From NCBI GenBank assembly GCA_963678705.1, contig OY783214.1:10230001-10294000 (forward strand): a stretch of 64,000 nucleotides of DNA, in the 5' to 3' direction. Under the pieces are notes generated by a model. The model worked only from the letters and a program-made list of their open reading frames with translations, was not told the origin of the DNA and did not search any database. Below, in pieces: positions 39,313 through 51,620 of the stretch (positions are counted from its first letter, which is position 1; the number at the start of each line of letters is the position of its first letter). Origin of the DNA: Panorpa germanica (lineage: Eukaryota; Arthropoda; Insecta; Mecoptera; Panorpidae). The translations under genes and the position numbers were made by a program.

Positions 39313-39762
39313 TTAGTCGTATTGTACAACCTCTTCCAACAAATAATGTTAGACTCGCACTTGTTCAAACAAAGCAAAATGTTTCTTTAAAAAAATTAGT
39401 TTTTATTATATAGATTCATCAATTATCTTTCATTACGACGCAACGTCTGCTCTATAAACGGCACATTTACAGTAGAAGCTCCTCGTTATCTAATTTACTT
39501 TTAAATTCACTTTAACAATAAACTCAATTATATTTTCTGCGTAGCAATCATTTAAAATTACTTCCAACACAAATAAAACAACATTTTCATAAAAATAAAT
39601 ATATTACTTTTCAAATTAATTTATTGATGATAAAGAAGAACTCTGATTTAACACATGCGAACCAAAAAGTTTCATAAAAACTTTTTATAAATAACAAATT
39701 TCTATTTTGCGTTTCATTTTTATTTTTTATTATATTTTTTTTACAATTTATTTATTGTGCAG

Positions 39763-39988
39763 GTAATTTAAATTCAGAGCTTCTGGGAATTGAACGAGAG
39801 CCAAGTTTTTGATGGAGAAAATAAAGAGAAGTTGCTCTTCTGTTAGTAGGAAATCAGAGGCGGAAGCGGATACAGATGAGTACGAGTCGATTATGTACTA
39901 TATATTTATCGTATATAAGAAATTTGTTTTTAACATAATTTGCGATATGTTTCTATCACTTTTCTTAGTTAGGCAAAAACTGTTGTAA
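39763..39988 (+). CDS. Candidate first exon / small ORF
   Basis: A very good acceptor (TTTATTTATTGTGCAG, AG at 39761-39762) is followed by about 50 bases and an ATG at 39812 with a 58-codon frame ending at 39988. The first half is hydrophilic (MEKIKRSCSSVSRKSEAEAD then TDEYES); the second is hydrophobic (IFIVYKKFVFNIICDMFLSL) and could be read-through into an intron. A possible donor, ATC|GTATAT, sits at the junction of the two halves. If used, it joins in frame to the exon candidate at 40335. Not recognised. Confidence 0.25.
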
Positions 39989-40334
39989 ACGCGTTAGCTA
40001 CTGAAAGCTTTTTACTTATATTCGTTTTAAAGTTTTGAACATTCAATAGAAATATTTAAATATTTAAGTAATATATAGATAATAAACACACCCATGCAGA
40101 AAATTATCTTGCAAGTTGCATATTAGTTTACCACAAGCTTCAAGATTAATTATCTAACTGAACATTTATAGTTCTGGTGCGTTACAAACATATGTATAGT
40201 GAGAATTTGAAACTATACTTGCATGAGTGCAATTTCTCTAGCCAAGAGCAACTTTTGTTTCATTATGTTGAAAACTCTTTCATATTTTCGTAGAACTGAT
40301 TACAACATATCTAAACTGTGTTCTTTTGTTGCAG

Positions 40335-40570
40335 ACCAACTTTAAAACGGGATTCCCATTTACTTCTAAGATGACGACATTCTAGAAATATCTCCGATTT
40401 CGTTATACTTTATTTAATTGGCTGGAGATTGGGTTGGTCCTTTTACCCGTGAAGAATAACGACTCGCCGAGGTCTACCGAATCGCAAGACAACAAACTAT
40501 AGGTATTCTTTTGTGGAGGTCATGTTGGAGTCATTTGTTGGATGTTTTAGTAGTGGAGACAACCCATAAG
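40335..40570 (+). other. Candidate exon, mostly non-coding
   Basis: A classical acceptor (TTCTTTTGTTGCAG, ends 40334) and a good donor (ATAAG|GTATGT, GT at 40571) delimit 236 bases richer in GC than their flanks. All three frames contain stops, so it could be a UTR or long non-coding RNA exon. A short ATG frame (MLESFVGCFSSGDNP, then TAA) ends right at the donor. Frame 1 from the acceptor gives TNFKTGFPFTSKMTTF and then TAG, which could end the frame of the candidate at 39763. Confidence 0.25.
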
Positions 40571-40690
40571 GTATGTTTTCAATTGTATTATTTAACTTTA
40601 TTTTTTTTGAAAAGTATAAGTATGTTTTATATTTTAAAATAGATACGTTTACATATATAAAAATATTTCACTATCAATTTTTGTACTAAT

Positions 40691-40768
40691 ATCGCCTCTG
40701 GGTGACCGAGATAGCTAGATCGTAGGCTCTAACACTGAGTTACGCTTGGTTCTGGATTCAATAGCCGA
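40691..40768 (+). repeat. Degenerate tRNA-like SINE head
   Basis: GGTGACCGAGATAGCTAGAT and GTAGGCTC look like a tRNA 5' half with A box. CTTGGTTCTGGATTCAATAG looks like a B box with a two-base insertion. Too diverged to be a gene. Confidence 0.35.
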
Positions 40769-42047
40769 AGATGAAATAAATTTATTATCTTCATATACAT
40801 AATCTACAAAACACACAATTATTATATTACAATTAATGCGAGCAGCTGAAATCTTAGTAACACTTTTGTAAAAAACCCTAATTTTATACTCAATCTTAAG
40901 TTTCCATCTAGAAATCCGCCTCTGGCTTAGAAGCAACACGTCTTCAAGATAAAATAAATACAACTCCTTTATATACGTACGGCACGGGTATATTTATATG
41001 AAATACAGTATACAGCTTGCCAACATAACAAAAACACACCAAAAAAGTTTCCTGAAGGTACAATGTATGGCTCAACACAAAAAGTTCCCTAAGGAGATTC
41101 TATTCCGTAAAACATCGCTAAAAGCTCTTCAAATTTTCATTGCAGTTGTATTTAAAATAAACACCTTTCTTAAATTATTCCAGAAAAATTCCTATTCGTA
41201 TCACGGTTTTAAGAATTCTTTCATAAAGACTGTATATTAATATTTGATTGAAAATTGAAATGGATTTTCAGAATAGACCTTCATTTTCTTATATCCCATA
41301 AAATGACCCGGTCCAGACTTTTATTATACTAAGAAGATTGAGTATTGATCATAGTCGCCATACAGTATTTCACATTTAAAATGAAAACACTTGCCTTCAT
41401 GAATATTGTCCCCTCAAAAATACATCAACATATAATAAACATGTATGCTCTACAATCCTAAACGATTTGCAGGTAAACAATTTAGACGCCTTAAGTTTAC
41501 ATTCAAACAATGATTTTAATAATAAAATTTTTGTTTCTTTTCTGTGTATTTTTTATTATGGCAAGGAGGTGCAAGTGCACCCTCTTCTCGGCGCTAATGT
41601 AAGAGTACATTTAAGAATTTGTGCATTTTAGTTTGACGTCATTATCTCGTTTATGGCTAAAGAAGCTCTGTTTTTAACATCAACATCAAATCTCGCTGCG
41701 GTTTGTCAGTTTCATTATACTCAAACGTATGTTTACGGTTTGCTTAATACAATTTATTTAATCCTATTTTATAGAAAAATAATAGAGTAATGTTATTCTA
41801 ATCCCTAAAAGTAACTTAAAATGCCAAGAGCCACTAAAACTTCTGGTGTTTTACGTCACAATAAATTGTTTACTACTTCTCCGATTTATTTATATTTGTT
41901 CCATAAAAAACCTCGCCCCTCATCCCCTCATGTCGCATCACGTCAGTATATTAAATCTCACATCGCAATCGCAAGCAACAGAGGATCTTTGTTTGAAGTT
42001 TAAATTGGCTTCAATATTGTATTTTAGTTTATTTCACACTCTTCTAG

Positions 42048-42124
42048 CTCTTACAAGTAGAACGGAGATAGATGGTGGCGCCACGTTACCACCCAACGCC
42101 AGAGACGAGTATCAGAGTACTAAC
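42048..42124 (+). CDS. Candidate short coding exon
   Basis: Possible 77-bp exon between an acceptor CACTCTTCTAG (AG at 42046-42047) and a strong donor AAC|GTAAGA at 42125. The frame gives LTSRTEIDGGATLPP then NARDEYQSTN, a hydrophilic and protein-like peptide with raised GC. A second acceptor (TTACAAG, exon from 42058) would also work. The open frame extends upstream into AT-rich sequence, which looks non-coding. Not recognised. The exit phase (0) does not match the entry phase of the exon at 62012. Confidence 0.3.
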
Positions 42125-42345
42125 GTAAGAATAAGAACTGTCAGATAAATAAAATTGCAGTTTCGTTCTGTTCTTATATCTATCGTAACGTTAAACCGAC
42201 AGCTGTTTGTGAATTGAAATAAGATGAAGTTGAAATACTCTTAGAATGATTTTAAATAACCATGAAACATGTTGGATGTGCTGCGTGCATTGTGCAATCA
42301 TAAAATCTCGATTCTTTCACTTCTTCTTGTTTGTTTTTGTTCATG

Positions 42346-42458
42346 GTTTCTTGGGCTTCCTAGGCAAATATCCTTTTATCGTCCTCAATAAAGTTATCTT
42401 TTTCTTTTTTAAACTTTATATCCCGACAAAAAGTACGATCTTTCCATGGCCGATCTAA
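42346..42458 (+). repeat. Family D short repeat
   Basis: TTCTTGGGCTTCCTAGGCA, CCTTTTATCGTCCTCAATAA and TATATCCCGACAAAAAGTAC match the copies at 37603 and 37857. The open frame across it is incidental. Confidence 0.6.
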
Positions 42459-42660
42459 ACTAAACAGGTAGCGTTAGCAAAGTCTGTAACGTCGCGTTGA
42501 TTTTTGAAGTCCGTTTCTTTCTTTTTCTCTTATTCTGCACAAATTTCACTTGATAGTAGATGTGATTATACTATTTAATTACTGTAAATGAGATCATTGC
42601 AAAAGTATAAATAGAGGCTAGCTTTAATTGATAGGTTACGTATTTTTTTAAATATAAATA

Positions 42661-42920
42661 ATTTATTTGCCTTGACTTTTATTCGTCATAACCACCATCT
42701 AACATTTTTTGAGCATATTTAACATTTTATAATTCTATTTTACAAATTTCTAAATATTAAAATAATTCACTAATTAATTTTGAATCACTATTAACAGGAA
42801 AGGTTTTAATCACATCTAATATTTCATTATTAAATTTTGATCTTTGTAAACTATAATTTATGCATTGAAATATAATATGATCCAAAGTTCCTTCTTCACC
42901 ACATTGACATCTATCGTCGA
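42661..42920 (-). mobile_element. Non-LTR retrotransposon 3' end, same family as 9333
   Basis: The reverse strand repeats the sequence at 9349-9650, including the codons for RCQCGEEGTLDHIIF and the 3' end GTCAAGGCAAATAA. Small deletions shorten the segment after the Cys/His cluster and put a stop in the frame. It is 5'-truncated at almost the same point as the copy at 9333. Confidence 0.75.
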
Positions 42921-42924
42921 ATTT

Positions 42925-45900
42925 AATATTAATTTTGATAATAAAATTTGATAATCTAGTTGATAGTTAGATAGTTAATAATATATACTATTCCCAAATT
43001 AACAAACTTGTTCATTTGGGAATAATGTCAGCAATATTACGAGGCACTTTTTCTGTTCACGTTGTTTTTGTTAGATAATAACTCAGTACATTACAATCAA
43101 TATGCCACTACTGCTCCATCAGGTGTCCCTTTAATAGCACAAAGTGACCAGTTCGCTACTGCAGTAATCCTCAACCCTTATTCTTACATGTACGAGTATA
43201 TATTCTTAAAGTAAATTCTTTCTTTTTTCAAGAATTCTCCATATTCTTTTGCGTTCCTTTCAAGAGGGACTTTGTTAATAGAACCCGTCCTTACCGTCCC
43301 CAATTCCCAATGTGATCCTCGCTTCAACAATTTAGGTTGAAGTGATATTAACTTTTAAAGTTGAATATCACAAGGGCTATTTTGAGGGTACCTATACTCC
43401 TAAGTGCAATACTCCGTGGACAGATATTAAAAACAGTAGTACAGCAAAGCAGGTTCTAGAATGTGTTTTGGAAGTCTACATTTCTCGACCTTCATTGTTA
43501 CCTTTATTTTAATAAAAAGACAAGAATAACGCCTGGAAACAAGAAAATGAAGGAATAGTATTGGTGTTTATTTGATGGGCTTCATATTACACAAAACTTT
43601 TCTTCAAGGTCCTGGAGAAGTGGAAAACTTAAGAGAGGGGATATCTGGAGTTTATTATACGCGTGAGAGGACGATACTTAAGAAATATTTTGTGTTATGA
43701 AAATTTCATATTTATTTTGTATTAAAAAAGAAATACGCGTATACAGGGATCATTGAATTAAATTATTAAATTTTTATACACCAAAGATCATGTACATGCG
43801 ATGAATTAATTATAAGAGAGTCAAGATGATATGAGAAAAAAAATTCAAAACAACCTCGTTAACATATTTATACAACTAACCAACTTCTAATCCCTTCTCT
43901 TCCACGTTACATGCAATAAATTCAACGCGTTTGATGCGAGCCATGCGAATCTATGAACGCTTACTTTTATACTACATTAACATCGAATGTCGTCTTTAAT
44001 TCCGATTGAAGTTCGAACCTCAAAGAATTTGTTACCAGTCCATTCTTAGAAAATATATAGTTCATGTACCATTGCGAGTTTTCTACGCGGAAAAATGACA
44101 AATGTTAACAACGCTATATTATTATTTGTAAAGATCTGTTCAGTAGAACACGTTCAATTACACGCCATATATAACGTTAACTTACGTTAACATTTTACAA
44201 AAAATATATCAAAGAAATAGTACACCATTTGTTTGTATTAAAAGTTTAAAAGACACGTTTTTGAAAAGCTCATTTCTAACTTTGTTAGCCCACATACAAA
44301 GAAAAATATTTCTAAATTACTTTTTCTGTTGAATTTTAAATGAAAAATTATTACAAAAAAGCTCGTCACATGATAAAGCTCATTACAGAATGTAAAGCTT
44401 TCGAGTTGTAGAGCTTTGTGTTTCATATAAATTTGCAGTTTTTGTCCGAGTTACTTCATTAAGAGTACATACGAGTATATATGTTGTAAATTATTTTTAG
44501 AAATTATATTAACAATTCATCAACCGTAAAAGCTTTTATAGAGCTTTCATAGATATATTATTATTAAATTGACGCATAGTTAATATATGGGGCACAGATA
44601 TGAAGTAAATTGCTTTTACGAACTTTTCTATTAGATATATTTACTATAGTTATAAGTTATATTTATTTATTTTGTATTAAAGTTAAAGTGAACGTAAGCG
44701 AGCTACTAGCTTTGTTTCCTATATTGGAATTAGCTAATTCGCCGCTATTAGCAGTTAGCTATTTCATCATATGAGTGTTATAAACTACATTGTAGCCGCA
44801 TTAATCAGTAAGCTTACAATACACTAAGTCATTCAGAAGTCTGGAAAGTGTTCTGTTCGGAAGAAGTCTGGTAAGAAGCTTGCCACAACATAATTCCAAG
44901 ATTCACTTTTAACTGTTTTTACTTTTTTTAGTCTTTATTATGTCTACAGCACCACAATAGTATTCTAATTTTTATGATAACATCTAGTATTAAATAAAAT
45001 ACAATCGATTGTTATTTTTACCTAAACAATCTTGGCTATGATGTTCCAAAACATGTTAGGAACGTAATGCGTTTAACAGATATTCGATCAAATGTTATTA
45101 GATTCAGTATACCTATAATATTATCCATCCATTTATAATTCAAATAATATTCCGTAAGGGATAAATACATGAATTTTGAGACAGAACAATCTTATCGAAT
45201 AACGATTTCTCTTTCTATTCAACGAAATGTCCTGTTGGGGGAGTGAGATAGACTGTCATATCTATATTACAATTTTTATTAGCACCATTACCATTTTTGT
45301 ATAGGGTTTATCTGAAGCCTGATTACCGTCACGTGAAGCTAATATTTGATATGACATATTGAATTTTTCTTTATGTCTAATCAACCCTGATACCCTGATA
45401 CTTCTCCTATGTAAAGTTACATCATCCCCTAGCAACCTGCTACTCAAACTACGTAAATATATGAGCATTTGACACCCCTAACTCAGTCCCTAAAGTAATT
45501 TCAATTTGAATTCCAATTTCCTTTACGTTTTAGGTTGCGTGTTATTCCTAGATTCTAAAATTTCATTTCTCACCTCTTACCTTATAGCACAAATATCAAA
45601 CTTCAAAGATAATAAAGAAATATCATTTATCTAAGAACATATTTTATGAAAATCTTTAAAAAAATAATAAGAAAAATCATTATACCCTTGTTAAGAATGA
45701 GACTTTTATTGGAGAGAGGATATGGATTTAAAACAACAGTAAGTTTTAGAGATTATATTCTCGAGAGGGACGGTGAGGGTTGACTACAAACACAGAGGGG
45801 GTGTGGGGAGATTGATGTTTAAGATAAGAATATTATTAAAATCTTGAGATATATTGAAATGTTTGTAAAATCTATTATCTTTCTCTTTCTTTCAAGTAAT

Positions 45901-46548
45901 AAATAAATGAGAGAGACAAGGATAGATGTAGAAAGATTTATCAATAATTCAGAATCATGATTTACGAGTATGTTTAGAGGTTGGTGAAGTACCAAGGTAT
46001 AAACATCAACATTTTATATATTTTTTAGAAAAAAGTCTTTTAAAGCCTATATACACATATACACAAGGTTTGGCGTTGTAATATAAAATGTATAAACGAG
46101 AATTTATTGAAAGGAATCATTGACAAGGAAAAGCGTAGAAGGTTACAGTTCTTATATTTTCTTTATTCCCGCTAAACACAAAATGTACTGGCAACATTTT
46201 ATTTAAGTTAAATATAGTTATATTTTATCTTTTTTCCCTCACATTTCCTCGTTCGAATATTTACGGTTTTAATTTTGTTGAAAATCATTTATTTTATTTT
46301 AAAATAAACCCAAAGAGGTCTCTTTATGATTGTAATAACAATAATCAAAGCAATTTAGCATTTTATTTACATTAGATAACAATTTTTAAGTAAACGTAAC
46401 ATATGATCATACTATCTCAAAAAAGTTGAAAGAATACCTACGCTTGTCAAAGTATTGCGCTAACGGGTGTAAAGTCTAAATCGAAGTTATCTGCTTGAAA
46501 TAATAACGCTGATGTTATACCAGCATATTACCTAATAGAGCAAGATCC
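42925..46548. other. No gene seen
   Basis: AT-rich, with only short chance frames; no repeat family could be aligned with confidence. Confidence 0.6.
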
Positions 46549-46940
46549 CAGGACCACCAGACATTACTTATTTTCTGATGATCAAAATGTGTAAGATGGA
46601 GTACTGTTAGTATGTACAATGACTTGCTAGCTTGACCAGGTGGCCATTTTTTAGGTATCATGTAATCAAGAAATCTATTTCAAAACGTTTTACAAGAGGA
46701 CAGATTGATCCAAGGGGCCAAACATCCCCTAGACCCAATTTTAATTCCGCTATGAGTAGGAGCAAGAGGGCATTATCAGTGCGCATGAGAGTGAGTGAGA
46801 CATAAACCTTAATTACCTGATACCTGGAAAATGGCGGCCTGGTCAAGCTAGCAGGTACGCATACGATCATTGTACATACTAACACTACTCAATCTTATAC
46901 ATGTTCTTTATCAGAAAATAAGTGATGTCGGGCGCCCCTG
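46549..46940. mobile_element. MITE with long (~125 bp) terminal inverted repeats
   Basis: The left arm (46549-46675) is an imperfect inverted copy of the right arm (46801-46940). Shared blocks include TTACTTATTTTCTGAT-like bases, GTTAGTATGTACAATGA and GCTAGCTTGACCAGG. The right end is CAGGGGCGCCCGACATCAC (reverse strand) and the left CAGGACCACCAGACATTAC. A ~125-base spacer separates the arms, so a transcript would fold into a long hairpin. No target duplication was found. Confidence 0.7.
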
Positions 46941-46974
46941 TGATGTTGGAGTATAATACGAGTGTTATAAGAAC

Positions 46975-47064
<90 letters not shown>
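46975..47064. repeat. (TA)n microsatellite
   Basis: About 90 bases of alternating T and A with a single G interruption near 47051. It starts 34 bases after the MITE at 46549-46940. Confidence 0.98.
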
Positions 47065-48359
47065 CTTCGTGTCCTTGGTTCAGTACAATTACATATAATA
47101 CAAAATGGTGAATTCAAAGTAGTTTGTATGCGCATAGCAACGTTGATGTTCACGGCGTCGTTATTAATAGCGATGAGTGGCCAGCACTTTACAGATACAG
47201 TAATGGACGATTGAAAATATCATTTGTTTAGAAGGACTTTACTTGTAGATAGTTAGATGAGCTAAGAGCTCTTAAATGACCAGACTGTTGCCAACTGTTA
47301 AACTGTGATTGGTTTCATCCAAGAAGGAAGACAACACGCAAAACGAGCGAGAAAGAGCATTCATGATAGAACAGTACTATGGAGCACGTGATCTCTTAGG
47401 AAGGTAATAAGAGTCGGACTAAACGGTTACGAGCTACATCTATTACACAAAACTTTAAATGAACTTTAAATATAAATAAATAGATAGATTAACCATGGGA
47501 TAATATGAATGAAATATGAAATTACTTCACAGGTAATTTATGTCCGACCAATTAAAAACTGGTTTAGTAAATCAGGCACCTAGCAGCCTACGATGAACTT
47601 TCACATTTCATCAACCTAAATTACTTCTATTACTATACTAAGTATAAATTATCTAATACTTTTTGTTACAAGTAGAAAACTTTGTTATATTGCTTTATAT
47701 GAGAAAACTTTCCTGAAATAATAAGGTCCTATATTGAGAACATGATATTTTCATTCTATGAAACTTCCTCGTGCTAATAACATCGTGTAAATGTTCCATA
47801 AATTCCAGAGGAGCATCTACAAGCAATTCGTAACCGAGTAGGTGCTACGTCGAACAACCCTGTGTGGTAAAATGACAGAAAATGGAGAAAAACGGATGTG
47901 AAAATGATACTACGCAATAGTGCTTGGTCTGGTGGAGACGTATAGTGGAAAGAGGTCTATAGAAGAGAAGGGTTCCATTCCAAAGTATCATTTCTCGAAA
48001 AAGTGATGGTAAATAGCGACAGACGATGCAGCGAGGCGAATCATATTCAAAATATCTTTTGTCTCTGTCTTTCACATTGTTTAAAATATATTTGTTGAAT
48101 TGTATCGTAGCATAACGTGAAAAATATGAAGAAAATTGGATTTTGTATAACTTAGCTGTATTATAAGAAAAGATGATATTTTGTGACTAGCAGGGAAACA
48201 TCAGAGAGATACATTTAGCATACAAATCGTGTGTGGATCTCTGGTTACATGAGATACTGACACGCGTGCTTGTCGAAGTGCCTTTAGTTTGAAAATCTTA
48301 TTAAGTTACGTACACACACTTACGCACAAGCATACTTGGATAAGATTTGTCCTGTAAAG

Positions 48360-48925
48360 TGGTCCAAACTTTAAGACTACTAAATTTAAAAGGAATCTTA
48401 TTGAATATGCCATTGCAGACACGTTACAAAATTAACTTTATAAAATGTTACGGCATAAAAAAATCTGAAAGTCTTTGGCTGCCAGATCATAAGAGGAAAA
48501 TAAAGATGTTGACAGAGAAGCTGATACATACTCTAATGGTCTTGAATTAAACCTAACAAATCACTGTGATCACCATTCAACGTTATACACCATTTCCAAT
48601 GAAGAGATACTCAAAGTATACAACTTAGAATGGACAGAGGAAGAAGAACAAATAATAAATGGTTCATGGTAGAAACAATGGAACGAAGAAACTGATAACA
48701 AATTAAAAGATATGAATCCATCAATTTTTAGACAAGTTTTAGAGGTCGGACTAAACAGTAAGTTGGAAGTAGAATTATAGGTCACCAAAGACTAACTTAT
48801 ACATACTTCCACATCATCCACAACAAAGAGACCCACAACCAATCTGTGAACAATGTAATAGCCCACTAACTGTAAAGCATATTACTCTTCGATCCTACAA
48901 GTACTCATCACAAAGATAAAACTGT
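48360..48925 (+). mobile_element. RNase H-bearing LINE relic (Jockey/I-type), frameshifted
   Basis: Scattered in three frames are the landmarks of a LINE 3' region in the right order. SLWLPDHK resembles the W-x-PGH motif of retroelement RNase H. KDVDREADTYSNG (from 48502) resembles the NExAD motif. IGHQRLTYTYF (from 48777) matches the R-x-GHTRLTH segment, and QPICEQCNSPLTVKHI (from ~48840) matches the CxxC-PLTVxHI zinc-knuckle tail. Several frameshifts and stops show that it is dead. It is a different family from the copies at 9333, 42661 and 49637. Confidence 0.7.
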
Positions 48926-49164
48926 AATATTCCTGAAGGCTTTATCCAGATATTTTAATGCTGAGCAAGTTTGAAAAACCTGGTTGAATTTATCAATAAA
49001 TCTAATTTAATTTCTTTATTTTAAATGCAGCTAGTAATCGCGCAGTAGGATCTCGTACTATTAGTTAATTTTAGTTAACAGAATTAATGTTGTAGTAATG
49101 AATTCGACTAAATTCCTAAGAACCAAATAATGAAACAATACAATGGAATTGTTGGGGTACTTAC

Positions 49165-49318
49165 TTTTACTGGTATCCGGGCGATGCGCCGGGCTGCGTC
49201 TCTCCTTCCCAACCATGTTGGAAGGGGGGTGATGCACGTGTGGCGGGGGATGATACACGTGTGGGGGTTGCCCTGGTTGCCGACTAGTCCGGGGGCTACC
49301 CTGATGACCCTGTTGCCC
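49165..49318 (-). CDS. Gly/Gln/His/Pro-rich coding exon (unrecognised gene)
   Basis: A GC-rich island in an AT-rich background. Read on the minus strand, a C-rich tract ending CATTCACAG precedes an open frame of about 51 codons. It begins GQQGHQGSPRTSRQPGQPP, continues with His/Pro repeats (HVYHPPPHVHHPPS) and then NMVGKERRSPAHRPDTSK, and stops at a near-perfect donor, A|GTAAGTACC (GT at plus 49164-49163). An alternative acceptor (GATAG) would extend the exon to 49351. The biased composition resembles the disordered regions of insect transcription factors or chromatin proteins, but I cannot name it. The plus-strand open frame over the same bases is a shadow. No neighbouring exon was found. 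Confidence 0.6.
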
Positions 49319-49636
49319 CTGTGAATGGGGGTGGGTATGGGGGGCCGCGTACTATCGGCCAGCTACACGCTCCCAGCCACGGGAACTATCGTGATTGTAC
49401 CAAATACCTATTAATATCAAAAATAACAAATGTTTACTGTACTTTAGAGTGGTAAACCGTGCTACAGCTATACTCATAGCTATAAACGTTGGGAGCCGTT
49501 GGGAGGTTCAAAATGTTATTTACGGTACATTTAACTGCAACAGCTGATAAATCGAATTTGTTTATAATGCGGTTGAATTATGGTTTAACGAACTTATTTT
49601 GAAGTGAAGCTTCTTTGCTTACTTCTTTTTTTTATA

Positions 49637-49791
49637 TTTATTTGCCTTGACTTTTATTCGTCATAGCCACCATCAAACATTTTTTATACATATTTTATAA
49701 TTTATAATTCAATTTTACAAACTTCTAAATATTTAAATAATTCACTAACTAATTTTGAATAACTTAACAAAAATTTAGTATTAACAGGAAA
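49637..49791 (-). mobile_element. Short non-LTR 3' end, same family as 9333
   Basis: About 155 bases match the last part of the copy at 9333: the coding end (SDSKLISELF region) and the 3' UTR ending GTCAAGGCAAATAAA. Its 5' truncation point abuts the broken family A element at 49800, with no spacer worth mentioning. Confidence 0.7.
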
Positions 49792-49799
49792 TCTAAAGT

Positions 49800-50151
49800 T
49801 TTTATTTTATTTAACCCGGCTAAGGCAGACATAATATTGAAATTTGATTGTTCCTTGAAATAGCTGTAAATAATATTTGATATTTAGATATATAAATACA
49901 TATAGCAGAGATTTATGATCTGTAAGGTTGGTAACCTTACACAAAAATTGTGATGTCACATGCACTTGGAATATGTACAACGTTGAATACCTTTAATAAT
50001 TAAAGAGACAAAATGACTTTTCTAATTGTTAATATCTCTTAACATATAAGATAAACATATAAAATAATTGAACATTTGAGGTTCTAGTAACCCACTTTAT
50101 CAATATATAGTACACTTTCATAGAAATTAAGACATAGGACACAATCCCATT
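49800..50151 (-). mobile_element. Family A element, truncated copy 3
   Basis: The reverse complement matches the first ~350 bases of family A, from the terminal AATGGGATTGTGTCCT (ends 50151) to the CTTAGCCGGGTTAAATAAAA block. The other ~250 bases and the second terminus are missing where it meets the LINE tail at 49791. Confidence 0.65.
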
Positions 50152-51221
50152 CTGTTGTCTATGCGACAGTCGTTACGAATCAAGAATTTATCAACGATAT
50201 ATTTGTTGTTAAAGCAACAAAGTAAATATAAACATGAAAGCCATAGAGTCGTATCTAGCGATGTCACAGCACACGACATACCGATGTTTTTTTTTATATT
50301 TTTACTATATTACATATTTCCAAACTAAAAACGAAGCCATTGCTACTAAACGGTAATTAAAAAAAAAATGTTATTATTTTACAAATTATATTTAGAAATA
50401 AATAAATAAATTATATATCTCTATATATGTATATATAGCAGGGTAAATTCTTCTAAAGTGAGTTATAAAACGCGTAATAAATTTCCTCACTATAAGCTTT
50501 TAATGGAGTAAAATACAACATAGCAATTTATTGCATTTCAATCAATAACTTTTTATAGAGCTTCCACAAATACAAATAAAATGAATTAAACGAATTTTTT
50601 TAATAATAAACTAGAACTTTCCAGTCGAACAAATTACTTCTCTATATTAAACGCTATATTCGCATTGTACAACAGCGGTATATGTTGCCAGCAAAACTCT
50701 TATTTTCCTTGAAACATTAACGTTCAAAAATGATTCTGTAGTTATAAAATAGCAATAATTAATTTCTTAATTTGGTGCTCAGTTTGCTGTTAATGAACCT
50801 TTTGGGGTTTATCTCTAAAGCTGTACGATCCTGTGCGCACCACAACAGGACATATTAAAGACATAAAGTACCCAGAAACCACTGCGCTAAACTCCCAAAG
50901 GAGGTATTTTATTTTATAGTTGTGTTTATAAAAATAAATGGAAAATTAACAGAACAATAAAGAGGAAAATTCATTTCTCTTTTTTATTTTAAATTAAAAA
51001 ATATAAAATCTTAGGTAATAACAGACAATAAAATTTCTGTGAGTAAAACTAAAGTAATTGATTGAGCCCAGAAGTTTTGAAATGGTCGCGGAAAATCAAT
51101 GCCAAAACTCGACTCAAACCTCGATGTAGAACTGATAATATCAATAGAAATATTAATGAAATCCATTTTACATGACGAATTCTATGCTTGCGATACTGAC
51201 ATATGCAAATATACCTCAAAC

Positions 51222-51620
51222 CAGTGGCTGCCTTAGCCATTGCGAGGCCTCTGTCCGGCAGATATTTTCGAGGCACTTGTTCTTTGTGTAATTTATTAAA
51301 TTACTTAAAATAAAGTATTGAAGTAAATTGAAAGTAAGTACTTTTGATGAGGATTGACGAGTTTTAGATGTAGAATTTAAAAATCTTATATTGGAGAATT
51401 TATGAAAGTTAATCAGCACAAACGCGACAAATATTAATGATGATAAACTAAGGTACATGAATGCCTTAAAAGATATACGCAGTGATTCTAGTGGGATTTC
51501 TAAAGCACGAGGCGCGTGATTCAAATACATATATTGTAATGACTTCTTCTACTTCGGATGCACGTGGATGCGAAGTCCCGGACGATTGCCCCGTTTGACA
51601 CCCCCCAAAGGCCGCCTCTG
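51222..51620. mobile_element. hAT-type MITE, 399 bp
   Basis: Left end CAGTGGCTGCCTTAGCC and right end (reverse complement) CAGAGGCGGCCTTTGG. Flanking 8-mers CCTCAAAC (51214-51221) and CCTCTAAC (51621-51628) differ at one base, fitting an aged hAT target duplication. The interior holds no intact gene. It shares a terminal block and a run ending ATGATGATAAACTAAGG-like bases with the degenerate copy at 375. Confidence 0.7.

Noticed and set aside
44010..44024. GAAGTTCGAACCTC as a tRNA B box
   Set aside because: No A box at the right distance on either strand.
46511..46948. TGATGTTA/TGATGTTG as the target duplication of the MITE at 46549
   Set aside because: The left copy is 30 bases outside the inverted repeat, so it cannot be the insertion footprint.
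46965..47153. 62-codon minus-strand frame of repeated Tyr-Ile
   Set aside because: It is the translation of the (TA)n microsatellite.
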